Below, piece after piece: positions 49,801 to 62,394 of a stretch of DNA of 64,000 nt (positions are counted from its first letter, which is position 1; each line of letters starts with the position of its first letter). The position numbers and the translations under genes were made by a program. Source of the DNA: Lepisosteus oculatus (lineage: Eukaryota; Chordata; Actinopteri; Semionotiformes; Lepisosteidae); NCBI RefSeq assembly GCF_040954835.1, contig NC_090696.1, positions 73,221,722-73,285,721 of the forward strand. The letters are read 5' to 3'. A model generated the notes under the pieces. That model made no database searches. It was given only the letters and a program-made list of their open reading frames with translations, and was not told the origin of the DNA.

Positions 49801-52394
49801 CGGTATCTCACCTAACCCCCCCCGCAGCTATAAAGATGCAAAAGGGCAGGCCGCCTTTCCTTTACAGTACTAAATACAAGTTTCACCAAAAATAAAATGC
49901 CGATCTAAACGAAAAGTACGCTACGAAATCTCACATTCTGAAGCCTTGAAAAATAAAAAAAACGTAATTGTTTTACTGACCTCTGATCGTGTATATTTAC
50001 ATTAAAAAAATAAAATAATGAGCGTATTTAAATAAGCAACCCGTTTCTTCTAAATTGATTACACGATTGAAACGAAACATTTCGCCTATGCGTATATATA
50101 TGACTTTAAATTCGCATTCGTGCTCGTATAGAGTTTTCCTTTTACCAGCCGCTGTCTGCGAATGTATCCATACATTATTAATTGTGTTTTTGGAGGACAC
50201 TTAAATTTTTAATTCACTGTAGGAATTCAGTTTAAGATGTACATTTTAGTACTTTAAAACTGCGCCCATTTATAAATGACGTAGCATGGTGGCTTAAATA
50301 CTGTAACAGTTATGACGATCTATGATTTCATTAATTTTCTGTAGTGAGTTCCTAACTTACATTTTCCCACGCCCTTCAGAAGTTTGTGACTGTCTTTTTT
50401 TCATGTAGTGCTTTACCTCTTATGGCGTGTCTGGCACATTAAAGACAAGTGTAATCAGAAAAATCTAATTAGCCAATTTTGACAGTTTGGAGTATTTATA
50501 TGTGTTTCATTTTAAAATAACAATATCCTGTTGTGATTTGCGCCATATAGCCACTGCAAACAATACACAGTCGGTTTTTGTAAACAGAAACGAGAACCGG
50601 ATTTGGATTGTGAGTCCAGGATGATCAATTAACTGAAATTCACAGTGCAAAGCTTTCTGTCGTACTGCTGTGGCGATTGATCAGGAGCGGAGTGCGTTTA
50701 ATTAGCGAGTTATTCCTTAGTCGTTACAATAGTACCACGGTTTATGTTTTTTTATTTTTTAGTTTTTTTTAAAAGACACAGCTCACTTAACACAAAAACA
50801 GGTCGAGCAGCCGTGTAAAGGCGTTTTCCTTCTAAATTAGGTTTAAAACGAAGCATTTTCCATACCAGCCATTTTATACTGGTTTCAAGGTTCTGTTTTT
50901 ACGATCGACTAAACCTGTTGGTGCTGCATTTAATTTCTATAGGAAAAAAAGGATTGGGCAAATAACAAGATTCAAACGCCTTTGCCATAAAACGCCTTAA
51001 AGGCAGAATTATCCGCATACCAGATTGTGGACTGGATTACAGCTGGAAGTGGATGCTGCACTGTTGATTACACCCAATGCTGGAGCTCGATGGCTCCTTG
51101 TCGTCTGATCTGACGTCAACATGTCTATAGGCTCTCGCTGCAAAGACAGAAAGGAACTGGAGGAAGGCCCAGCGCACTAATCGTTCACAGATGTTTGTAA
51201 TACCAGAAAGAAGGATCTTATACGGTGCCTGTGTTCTACTGTCTGTTACCTTAGACTTCCTTAAATTCGCACGTGTCGCTTTGCCATTTCGATTTCGATG
51301 AAGGGCATTTCGGAAACAGTCGTGCGTCGTGACCCTTCCTGCATTAGCGCGAAGGCGGATTCCGTGGAGTCAATAATATATTACATAGGCTGCAGCATAG
51401 TTCGTGTTTACTTAAAGGTGCAAATGTGCTTCGAGGCGGTGCAGCGCACAGTCAAGGTTAGACGGGTTGCTATTGTTAGACCTACTTTATTGCCTCTACC
51501 GAAGTCCAGGATAACTGCTCTAGGGTCTGTTAAACCTCTTGGATACGTACAGTACAAATGAATGGAAGTCATTTTAGTATCCTATCATCTTTGGCACTTC
51601 CAAAATATACACAAGTATTACTGTACTACTGAACAATACCTTGTATGGTAGGCTATTTAAAGCAGAGGCCTGTCTTAAGACTGTAGAAAAAAAAACAGGA
51701 ATAATAAATCCATTTATTCAGTTAACAAGCAATTATATTACTGTTAAGAAAAACAATTGCCTTACACGTTTATGGCAAATTTTTCGCTGTTTCTGTAACT
51801 GGTAATAGCAGTAGGTCATAATAAGGTCATAGAATTATCTGCTCCTTTAATCGAAAGAGACTAGCCCGTTATGTGTATCTTGGACGCCATCTTGACACCG
51901 ATAACAAATTATCTACAATTATCTGATCATACAGGAGACCAACCGAACCTGCTAATTTAATGTAAGGACCGTTTATCTTATGCAACCGGATTTGTTTTAC
52001 ATCATCGCTTTTGCGTTATCTTTTTTAATAGTGTTTATTTCAAAGGACTTCATAACACTCTTAAAATATATTGGGCACACGATCGCATATTTGGTTACCA
52101 ACAGGCTCAATAGTGTACAGAAGTTAAGACACTTTTAAACAAATAAAACACATACGCAAACGACCACAGAGCACCGCAAAGAAAAAGGCTAATACTCCCT
52201 TCTGTAAATTGTAAGCTATATAAAGAAAACAATTGTAATTGTAAGTAACATTTTGTCATTTTAATTACAATAAAATACTAAAGAAGGGTGTGTTTGTTTT
52301 AAAATTATGTATTGAATGAACTGGTCTTAATAACTGGCCAATAAAGTCCTTTTTTTGTTCACTTCGCAAAAATGAGGAAACATTAAAATACTAA

Positions 52395-52397
<3 letters not shown>

Positions 52398-52450
<53 letters not shown>

Positions 52451-52451
52451 T
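52398..52451. repeat. (AAT)n microsatellite
   Basis: About 17 AAT triplets. Confidence 0.95.
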
Positions 52452-54218
52452 GCGCCACTGACACTAAAATCCATTTTTTAGATTCACACTTGTGGGACGG
52501 CTTATATATATTTGAATTACATCAGGATATTTTAAATTTAAAATACAAAAAAACAAATGGTAAATTGTCTACAAATGGTAGACAATGATGCTTGCTTATG
52601 TAATACAAATACGTTTCCCAAAGACGGATGAGAATGAAGTTATACTGATACGCAAAGGCCTATAACCTATGTATTAAAAAGTCTTTCTACTAAATATGTT
52701 ATCAGTCATTACAACATCTGAGCTTACTCGGAGGCCACGATACTGACATCCCAGAACACTATTAATTTACCTTCTCCTATCCCGCTTTCCCATTTAGCTT
52801 TTAATGTCAAAAACTACATTTTTTCAGGCTCCGGCCTGTCTACCGCTCTTGTGATCTGAGTTAGGAGAAGGATTACCTCTTTTTAAAAAGGTAGAATCTA
52901 CCATAATGATCAATTAAACACAATACAATGACACATCTATCATTAGAAGAATTTATATATGATTTTAAAATGTAATTCAGTATAGACATGCTTATACAGG
53001 AATATGCCTCATATACAGGTATAGGCTTGTTGGTATACTTCGATAATACGGGTCTCTTTTATTTCAACTAGGACCAAAAGACATGTACGAATAACCAAAT
53101 TTCGAATGGCGGAATTTTAATTGACTATTTTAACAAAAAAGATGTGTAAATTCTTTTCATTCCTAAAATGACCATATATATTAAAAGAAATAGGCGCTTT
53201 TAAAATAAGAGGATTACGTTTACGTCGAGAATACGATCCTATCAAAAAAGGTAGGCTACGCCTGTCTCAAGTTGTAACCTCCCGGCCTTGGAGTTACATT
53301 GAATTACAATTTTACATTTTATGGAATTGGGCAGCTTTTGCTACACTGGGCAAATGACTACATTTTCGAAGATTACGTGTAAAGCGGGTAACTCCTATTG
53401 TATTGCTGTTTTCTCAAGATAATAATTGTGTGTATATATGAATTAACAATACCAGATCGTTTCAGTATTTGTTCGTCACTAATTAAGTTAATACATTATT
53501 GAATCAACGCCAGGAAGCACATTATTGAAGCGAATGAAGACGGCACATTCATTGAAAAAAACATTTTCTACAGATTTCAATTAGGTTTTATATGTAATAG
53601 ATTCAGTGTGCAAACTGCAGAGCAAGTAGTCAGTCCTGGATCTCGTTCACACGGCAATTCTGTTTATATTGTATTTGTAGATTATAACCCTTGAGAATAT
53701 TGCTGACCACAAAGTTAATATTCTTCTGACAACCTGGTTGTAAATCTTCTATATCCCACAATCTATATTTTGCTCCCCTGTTCAGTGTTTCCTCTTAAAG
53801 GTAAAAATTACCTGTTACATGATCACCTATGTTTCCAGACAGCCCAGCCCCCACACCGCCATCCACATCAACCAGTTCAAATATCTGACGCGTGGGAATG
53901 TTTAAAAGTCTATTTTAAGGGTTGTTCCAGATACATCGCATGAGTGCTATTTGAGTTAACTGTCACATCATGATAAGTAAGGCTGCAAAGATTTTAATAC
54001 TGTCATCTGTAACACGGGACTGCGTTAAAATAGCGTGAAGCGCGAAAGCACAGGTAAGAATCGAGTAGCAGTTCCTTTCAGGATTTCTGTTAATATCAGT
54101 GAGAGCTGGAGAATGCTTGAAACAAAAATCACATTTTTAATTTAAGACAGGCATTTTGTGGTTTTGATCAGAAACGCAGAACAAATGATTAAGTAACAAT
54201 GCATGGGGTATAAGCTGG

Positions 54219-54815
54219 TTTATTGTGTTTTAAATTAGTCAGCATTTCAACATATACCTTTGTTATATTAATATATACAACAATGGGTCTATGCTTGTTT
54301 AAAAAAAACACAGTGGTTTATTGAATTAATTACATTGTTTACATCTCCAAATATTATTAAAGCTCCAAGTTTCTGGACGGAAGTGCACAGACTAAACAGC
54401 TGTTTAAAACATCATCAAATACTGGACGACCACAAAAATATGACAATAGAACACTAAATGACATTTTCAAATGAAATATTACTTGAACTGGATCAAGATA
54501 TTTAACAGTAAAACTCCAATGATATTTATATCCAGAAAGAGCCAACTTGTACTTCATTTACACTTTAGTGCCAAAGTCGTTGTTTGGCTTTTCTACACTT
54601 CAACAATGAAACAAACATTCACCACATGAAACGACATACACAATCCCTTACCAAACAGGTCTTCTCTTCTTAAAAATGGAATGGTTTTCTTCAAATATCC
54701 ACTCTTCATGGCGGGAAAATTGCACATAAATATTCCGAAAAATAACGTTTGTAGTGTACATTTGAGAAGGAGTCTAAAAGGCTTTCCTTTTAAGTCCTTT
54801 TCGGGAGGAAAACTT
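54219..54815 (-). other. HAND2: HAND2 3' UTR with poly(A) signals
   Basis: Minus-strand AATAAA hexamers at 54317-54322 and 54219-54224 lie 494 and 592 bases past the stop. A miR-1/206-type site is at 54677-54683. The true end of the transcript is not proven. Confidence 0.55.
54677..54683 (-). promoter_or_regulatory. miR-1/miR-206 seed site in HAND2 3' UTR
   Basis: The minus strand reads CATTCCA, a 7mer-A1 match to the miR-1/206 seed, 133 bases below the HAND2 stop. HAND2 is an established target of miR-1 in mouse heart. A single 7mer can occur by chance. Confidence 0.4.
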
Positions 54816-54914
54816 TCACTGTTTGAGTTCCAACGCCCAGACATGCTGAGGCCACCCAGTCCTTCCCTTGGTTTTTTTGTCATTGCTACCCGCAGAGCTC
54901 TTCAAAACTTCATT
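54816..54914 (-). CDS. HAND2: HAND2 coding exon 2
   Basis: The acceptor TTTCACAG ends at 54915. It encodes [20 protein letters not shown] and then [12 protein letters not shown], with TGA at 54816-54818. The intron (54915-55604) is 690 bases. It was too short to show as an ORF and was found from the conserved C-terminus. Confidence 0.97.
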   Translation of the reverse strand, partial: NEVLKSSAGSNDKKTKGRTGWPQHVWALELKQ

Positions 54915-56132
54915 CTGTGAAAGAAGAAGAAAAAAATAAGCGTAATATATGCGTTATTTAAGAACAAAAATGATTCTGTGTGCGTACTTGCAATTCGTAG
55001 CTTCCGCATTTTAATATCTAACATCTCGGTGTGTGGCCCACTTTCCCCCAAAGTTATAAGTATCTGGATTTAGAATTAAACCTTTTTCGTTTGACGTGTA
55101 CATTTTCCGTAATGTACATTCCAGCTTTGCCCGTGAGAGGACATAGTGTCCATTACTGTATTTTCTCGAAATGGCCAAATTCACCAACATCAATTCAGTA
55201 GTAGCAGTAACAAGGTTAATAATAACGTACGCAAATATTTGCATTGAACACACCGTAAAAAAAAAACGACAACCGAGGAATTTCGAAAACACAGGCTAAG
55301 AATTTTGTTACTATTTATTCCTAATATAATACAATAAATAATATACAGTTAATGTCTGGGCTTATTTGTTTTAATTTTTATAGACTGTTACTCCAGTGTT
55401 TTAATAATATGTATCTGCATACAACTGCCATACCAATAAAAATTTAAAAGGCATTGTGTTTGTGCCTAGATGTTGAAAACAAGACTTTCCCCGCTGGCAA
55501 AAGTGTGTTGTTGTTTTTTTTTTTAGTTCAGAAGAAATGGCCGTCACGCCATATACCTTCCGATAGCTGAAATATTGCTTTGTCGGGGCTGCATTTTTCC
55601 TTACCAGTTCTTTCTTCCTCTTTTCTTCCTTCACGTCGGTCTTTTTGAATTCCGCTTTGAAGGCCTCTGCCTCTCCGTTCTGGTCGTCCTTGGCCAGCAG
55701 ATCCATGAGGTAGGCGATGTAGCTGGTGGCCAGCCGAAGCGTTTTGATTTTGGACAGTTTCGTGTCGGCCGGGACGTTGGGAATACACTCCCGCAGCTCG
55801 GCGAAAGCGCTGTTGATGCTCTGAGTCCTGCGCCTCTCCTTGCGGTTGGCCGTGCCCCTCCGTTTCACGGGACGGGGTCCCAGCCCAACTGCCCCGGCCC
55901 CAGGAACACCCCCGTAGTGCGAGTGGTCAAGAGCTGTCGCGCCGTTGGCATATTCGGGGCTGTACGACGGTGCCATAGTGTAGTCAGGGGGGGACATCTC
56001 TGGGTGGCTAATGAGCCACCCGTGGAAATAAGGGTTCTCTTCATGGCAGCGGCTGGCAGCGGCTGCAGCAGCGAAGGAGTAGCCATCGTGATGCACCACT
56101 GGGTGGTGAGGGAATCCACCAACCAAACTCAT
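54816..56132 (-). CDS. HAND2: HAND2, heart and neural crest derivatives expressed 2 (two coding exons)
   Basis: Exons 55605-56132 (176 codons) and 54816-54914 (32 codons plus TGA) join on a codon boundary, giving 208 residues (human 217). The N-terminus [20 protein letters not shown] is the family signature, followed by an Ala tract (21-26). The bHLH domain spans about residues 90-146: basic stretch [15 protein letters not shown], helix 1 to CIPNV, loop ADTKLSK, helix 2 [16 protein letters not shown]. Thr103 and Ser105 correspond to the known phosphorylated pair in the basic region/helix 1. The C-terminus is [20 protein letters not shown]2 dimerises with E proteins, binds CATCTG-type E-boxes, and directs heart, limb/fin, branchial arch and sympathetic development. 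Retained residues such as [15 protein letters not shown] are closer to tetrapods than zebrafish as I remember it. Confidence 0.98.
55605..56132 (-). CDS. HAND2: HAND2 coding exon 1 (N-terminus and bHLH domain)
   Basis: The start is the MSLVGG ATG at 56130-56132, by family conservation. A second in-frame ATG four codons upstream (56142-56144) would add MRFR. The exon ends KRKKEL with donor GTAAGG at 55599-55604. Confidence 0.97.
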
Positions 56133-56750
56133 TCTAAAGCGCACCGAGCCGATCTGTAGCCGACCTCGACAAGAGAATGCGTCTCCTTTTTTTTAAAAAA
56201 AAAAATCGGTTTAACGGGACTCCGCGAAGTCTGGGTGAAGGAAGCTCGCCATAAAATTAAATGTGCAAAGTCAACGAATGGCCAATCGCGATTCTGTTTT
56301 TTTTTTAACCTAATGCAGCCTCATTTTACTTGTCCGTTAGCTCCGATAATCTAATGACAGCAGTGCATGTTGGTGGTCAATAAATAGATCTCCAAGCTCA
56401 CCTTTCTTCTAACCGCGGGACAAGGGGAAACACAAAAATGACGATCTTTAAAAAACAAAAACTGCGGTCAATTACTTACACTTAGTTTTCTCCATTGTCC
56501 AGTTCCAACGTGTAAGCTTTTCTTTTGCATTATTGAGTCTCTTAAAATACTTTCCTTCTTATCGAGGGCATTCATGAGAGCTGGAAACGAATTCCTCACG
56601 AATACGGAATATCTTTTAAACCCACTTTCCGGTCGAACAGCTGCGGCATTTAAAAACAGTATTCTCCGAATCCAAAGTCACTGATTTGCAATGCCCGGCT
56701 TCACTCTTCAGCACGGTAAGAATTTCTCAGTTTGATCTCCATGTCACAAC
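56133..56750 (-). other. HAND2: HAND2 5' UTR (approximate)
   Basis: About 600 bases between the start codon and the predicted transcription start below the TATA-like box. No intron is evident. Contains E-box CAGCTG near 56638. Confidence 0.5.
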
Positions 56751-56900
56751 TTCATCTTTAGAGCTGCTTGGGTTAATATATGTCGTCAAAATGTCTGCAG
56801 GCCAATCAGATCGCAGAGTAGGAGGGACTGAAAGCGGCAGTACAGGGTGTTTACGTTCCTAATTTCCAATCGCACCTTTAAGGATTGGCTGATGAAGTCC
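56751..56900 (-). promoter_or_regulatory. HAND2: HAND2 core promoter: TATA-like box and CCAAT boxes
   Basis: The minus strand reads TATATTAA at 56773-56780, placing the start near 56745-56750. Upstream lie CCAAT-type boxes at 56802-56806 and 56866-56870 (plus-strand CCAAT) and at 56884-56888 (ATTGG on plus). The cluster sits immediately before an AAT microsatellite. Confidence 0.55.
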
Positions 56901-56904
56901 ATCA

Positions 56905-56907
56905 ATA

Positions 56908-56951
<44 letters not shown>
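56905..56951. repeat. (AAT)n microsatellite beside the HAND2 promoter
   Basis: About 15 AAT triplets, starting about 125 bases upstream of the TATA-like box. Confidence 0.95.
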
Positions 56952-56959
56952 GTGTCACT

Positions 56960-59900
56960 TATGTATTTATGTATATTCGCTTTCCGGTTGAACTTTTAAA
57001 ACATCTTGGGATTTTAAGGCAGATAGTAAAAAAAGTAAGTTGGGCTGGGCATACAATCAAAACAATTGTATAAGTATACATCCACTTTAAGCCAAGTGTT
57101 TAAGCATAGATATCCACACAGTCTTCACATAATACATATTTATCACACTGTTTAGATTCTCTCTCTGCACAGACTCTATATTATAAAGACTAATACTCGC
57201 AAAACACATTCAGAATGCATTTCGCATCATCCCTGTGCTGTCCTCTAAAGTGTTTTGAACAGCCTTCAATATATTCGCGCTAAGTTTAAAGTATTACTAT
57301 TATTTTTGCTGTTGATGCTCTAGTTGTTGTTTTTGTTGCTGTTGTGGCTCCTGGGGCTCACGACTCACCCAGGCACCGGGCGGCGAGCGAAGGCTTGAGT
57401 TGTACAATGTATTGCTAATCAATAAACGTGAAAGAAACTCAACCCATTTCTTTGCGGGAGATCATGTGTGTTATGAAGAAAAGTAGGCCCCGTTAAGATA
57501 ATTACACATAGCTTTGCAATATTTAAAGTTTGCCACGAAACGCGAATCGTGAAAAAGCAAGAAAAAATACGGCCGTCCACACAAGGTATCTGATGCTAAA
57601 TATATATCAATACATATTTTAGGTATTCTTTTATAGAACGTTTTGGAATGGTAAAGAGCGTATAGCCAGTACAAATGAAAACAGCTCCAAATCAAGACAG
57701 CGCTTGCGAATTTGTATCACTGAACAGCGTCGATATCATCATCTGAGTTTGAGGAGCGAGAAACTGCACGTCGGTTATAAATCAACTAAATTGTACTACA
57801 GATTTAAGGTGCCTAAATGTCGCTACCTACGTGTCGACGAGTTCAGCATTACTCGAAATATGACCGAGTATTCCACTCAGTGTCTCATTATTTCTCTAGT
57901 GCATTATTATATATATATAATCACGAACACGTACAGTATATACCTCTACACACATACACACTGGGGGTATCTACATGTAGCGTAAATGATTTTGATTTTA
58001 TATATAATTTTCTATTTTAGGGTTCTGTGTCCATCTGTGACTACAAATGACTCTTCTGTGTAGTTTAAAACGTATAGAAATAGGGCGTCCGAGATTATAC
58101 TGTGTAAGAATTGGTAGGCCTTATTTGAACTGCAAAATAAACGGCAAGCAATTGTTTTAGTTAGCTACTTGAGCACCTGCTTTTACGGATTTCTGCTATT
58201 TTAGATTTTGTCGTCTATACATCAAAACATTTATGATAGATCAGTTATCCTTATTAATTTGATGGATCTAGCATCGTGCATGTCCATGGGAAAGGGACTG
58301 CTTTCCTCCAGAAAGTGCTACACGAACTGAAACTTTATACAGACCCTTTTATTCAGGTAAAATGCTGCATTTGTGAGGTAGACAACGATGAATTGAGCTT
58401 ACTGACATATTTATCTATCTGCTACACTTTAAAGAAGGTTTTCTCATCACGTTTACCTTTGATAAAACCTGTTATGGAAAATAATATACACGGGCTTGTG
58501 GTCTAGTAGCCTAATCTTGAAGTAACATGATATCGCTAAGCGAAATTAAAACCTGGAAAATTACGTCTAACTTTTAACATTCTTGAAGAATTGCTTCATG
58601 TCTTATACAGTATTTTAAGACTAACAAAACAGTTAATTTTCTTCCAAAAGGATCTATTTTTTCATAATTTCTATTTTATACATAACTGCTTACTAACAGT
58701 CGTTTATGTGTTTACAGATATTTAATTATCTCTTTGACTTCAGAAGACATATAAGTATGCATTAGTCGAATGTGGAAAGACGCAGTTTGATATTTTTGAA
58801 ATGTAGAGAAATTATTTCGAGGGATCAACTCAATGTCTTCAGATGTTATAATGATCCAAAGGAGGGCGCAATTTTAACAAACTGGCTTCTGCGCCTTCAG
58901 ATTTACACATGAAACATTGTACAGTGATTATGCGTGGGCAGACAAAAGCAAATAATAAATAAAATTAAATGACTGTGATAAAGGGTTTTATAAATATTTT
59001 TCTATTTTAAAAAAATGTTTCAATTTTTCTCCTTCCTGATGTGGTCTAAACAAAATTATTTGGAATTAATTATTTGCAACAGTTTCTTTATCCACAAATG
59101 CACAGGAATAAAATTGACTTTATATTATTTATCTGGATAATTGTACGTATCAGATGTGCATTTTAAAATCGATATATTTGAAAAAGTAATGCGAAACCCA
59201 ACCTAACTATATTGATTAATGTCAAATATAATATCTCAAATTCAGCTGCATAAAACCAGCACAGCGAAAAATTAATTCTTCACGTATTTACGTACAAATG
59301 AATAGAAGCAATATACAAATATTTTTTTTCTGAAAGAATTCAGTGCCATCATTACATAATAAAAAACAGCAATATTTCAGCAGTTAATTTAAAAATAAAA
59401 ACTAGCCTTAATCAATGTACTTATACTCCTAAAAACAATAGTACAATTCACGTTATTCAAATAATCCATGCTGTATCTTTAATTCGTTATTTTTTCTTAT
59501 AATTAATAACAAATTATTAATATTTGTTTCAGTCAAAACAGAAGCAGCCAAATGAGAATGTTTTGATAAAAAAATCAAAAATAGTTTTAAAACGCAACTC
59601 TAACGTATGTTTCTTTTTCATTAAGAAACCAGTTCATTGTAACATTCCGGTTAAGAACGCTTTGCAGGCATATATAGAATTATAAGCTGTAATAGGCCTA
59701 TATACATACACACAAGTTTTGATGTTTGTGTGTTTGCCTGTGTACGGATGACAAAAAACGTGTATATTAAACGAAGAGGTATTTAAGCTAAGCATCTTTT
59801 AAAACCCCCCTTTACTAGGACGCATAATTTTTCTTCGTCTTCATTTTAAGTCATACTTTAATGAAACGTGTTACTTTTTAAATAGCCTGCATATTCTTAA

Positions 59901-62380
59901 TAGAAATCACAAATGAAATACTAACATTGTTTATTGCTAACCACACAGGAGAGAACATGATTTATATTTGTTTAAGTGTTGTATGTGTGCAGCAAATGTA
60001 ATTCATCTGGCTGAATGGAGGTTCTTTTAGTAATTTGGATACGTGGAGTCTCCAGTTAATGACATATAATCAGCCTTTGGGTCACTTGGTCAGACTCTTG
60101 TTACAAACCCCTCCTTTCCTCTCTGATCTCCTTTCAAACTAAATTTCGTATAAATAAATAAAGTTATGCAGAGCTAAATATTTGAACACGAGAGAAGTGT
60201 TTGATAAACCTGATATAAATTCAGCAAAGGTAAATAGACAGGAAGGTCATCACTATAGCACAACGAAGTTAACCAACTGAAAGAATTCTGATCATTTGAA
60301 GCCAAATTACGAATCCAACACCCATAAAGGTAGGAGGTGGATTTAACAATAGCCCATATTCTTTGTTTAAACGAACAGGTTTATGTGAGTCACTTGGGAA
60401 GCGAAGGCAGTCCAAATGCAATGTGCACGAACCAGATTAACGTCTCAGATCGAAAGAAGTCTGAATATAACCTTGACAAATCATACTTTTTTTTTAACCT
60501 GTGGAACTTCGGTTTACGTTTCTGAAATATATTTGGTTTCTTGTGTTCTGCAGCTGTTGCTTCCTGACAGAGGTACAGCATGGCGCGATAGGATGCTAAA
60601 CAAGTGAAAGACGAGCTATTCCAAACCGGTGTGACGTTTGTAGAAAGGCATTACTCCTCTCCTTCCTATATTTGCATGTACAAATATTTTAATATCGACG
60701 CAAGGCCCTTATCGTAACAAAAAGGGGGTTTTAATTTTGGATTAAAACCCTATTGTACCCCTATAGCAACTTCGAGGTCCGCGCTTTTCCTTAGCGAAAA
60801 CAAGTCCCCTCCTCTTCGACCATTCTGAGCGGACTCTGCCTCCAGTTCAATCGTGTTATTTTGGAATTACAAAACGTTATAACATCTAGACTTTCATTTT
60901 TTACCGAATGATAAGACACAATGATGTACTTTTATTTTTGGTGAAGCCGCAATCACCGCTGAAAGAGTCGATGTCCCTCCCCCTCTCGCGAAGACCCTCA
61001 CCCTCAGACTGCCTCTTCGTCCCTCTAGGGGTCTCATTAGGGAAAACCCTAACTGCTGTTTTCAACATTTCCTCAATCAACCGACTTTAAATATAGCTGC
61101 ACAAACACGTTGGCTGCAAAAGGCGCAGATCTCGTCAGGGGTGAGCTGTATGCAGTATTTCACCCTTGTTTGTTTTGTAATTTACTGTGGCGATTGCGGC
61201 TGCGGCGCAAATTGCGGGGTCCCGACGCCTTGCGGTTTTCACCTCATCGCACTTCAGTGCTGCTGCCGCCTTGAGCTGTAGAGCCGGGCAGGTCTATCAG
61301 TTCTGCGTAGCGCCTAGCAGAAAGTAAGCCGTTTTGATATCCGAAGTGATATGGACCAGACTCAACGGATTTAAATTACTTTTACGAGGTTTAATACAAT
61401 GCATCTGCCTTTATCAATTTGTTGTGGCGGAAGTCAGGTGTGGACCTGCTTATAGTTTATTGCTGACCCACTACATGGTATCAAGCAGTACATGAGGATG
61501 TTTTAATGCATGGGTAATTTTATGGAATGCCAGTAAAGCTAGTCAAAGTTTCACACATATGCGAAGCTGGTGTCTTTCATGTCCGCACAGAGATCTCAAT
61601 GTTTGATTTGTAGCAGTAGAGCTTTAAAGGATTTCTATAAATATAAGGTTAAAAGCGTGTTTAAACTGAATTGAAGCTGAGAAATGTGACAACTGAAGCT
61701 TACGTTTGTCTATCATTCAAGTATATAAGGCGGAATCTTTGCTAAATCTTAAAACACCATGGATTTTATAAGAAATATGCATATTAATAAAATGTTAAAA
61801 CCCCCCACTTTGTTTGAAAAGTTAAGTCCAGCAATAATGAAAATCCTTAGTAAGCAAGCCAATTAGTAATTATCTAGTGCAGTAATTTTTAACTCACCGA
61901 GAGCAACAGGCCTGTAGGTATTATAAGGAGCTCAGTCCTAAATGACCGAAGACTTGGAAACAGTTATAATTAAGACCTATTGAGTCAATAATTGATTCAA
62001 TCAAGTTATTAAGAGCTCAGCTGAAATAAAAACCAGAAGATCTTGTGGCCTTTTGGAAGCAGGGGTGAGAATGGTTGGTCTGGTTGCACAGGTCAAGCAC
62101 TTTTCTGAATGTGAAAAAAGCTCAGACAACTCATCTCAGTATATTTAAGTATGTTTATACTCACTGTTTTACATAACAGCGGGACAAAGGGATCCCATCA
62201 TGTTTTTCCTACTTGTGTCTTTCACAGTACACTTTGCAAGCCATTTCTACCCTTTGCAGATTCTGCTCTTGGGTTTAGCTGCTTTTTTAATTGTGTTATT
62301 ACACGGATTAGCAATTTATCAAATGGTTAACCAGCTAACTTTTCAATAGCCCAGCTACCAATTCTAACCCCTGCTCCCGA
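56960..62380. other. HAND2 upstream flank
   Basis: No coding sequence recognised and no mobile element seen. Frames such as 58276-58506 have no family resemblance. 60.2-61.4 kb contains GATA-type (60202-60207, 60909-60915, 61411-61416 minus) and MEF2-type (61087-61096) words and a GC-richer island at 60.77-61.32 kb. A hairpin (GGGTTTTAAT and complement around TTTGG) lies at 60726-60750. In mammals cardiac and branchial-arch HAND2 enhancers and the antisense RNA HAND2-AS1 lie on this side of the gene. Confidence 0.4.
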
Positions 62381-62394
62381 AATCCTGCAGCCGG

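Larger units (their letters stand above)
41910..54210. other. HAND2-proximal gene desert, almost free of mobile elements
   Basis: About 12 kb of mainly AT-rich unique sequence. Only one AAT microsatellite (52398-52451) and no recognisable SINE, LINE or DNA transposon were found. GC-richer islands occur near 45.77-45.96 and 46.72-47.65 kb. Low repeat content next to a developmental regulator commonly marks enhancer-bearing DNA; no specific enhancer can be named from sequence alone. Confidence 0.4.

Noticed and set aside
55011-55292. 93-codon minus-strand frame below HAND2 exon 1
   Set aside because: It lies inside the HAND2 intron, between a good donor and acceptor, and has no recognisable domain.
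55575-56159. 194-codon plus-strand frame
   Set aside because: It is antisense to HAND2 exon 1, a shadow of strong codon bias in the real gene.
58850-58875. CTCF-like gagggcgc word
   Set aside because: Too many mismatches in the left half of the core when aligned in either register.
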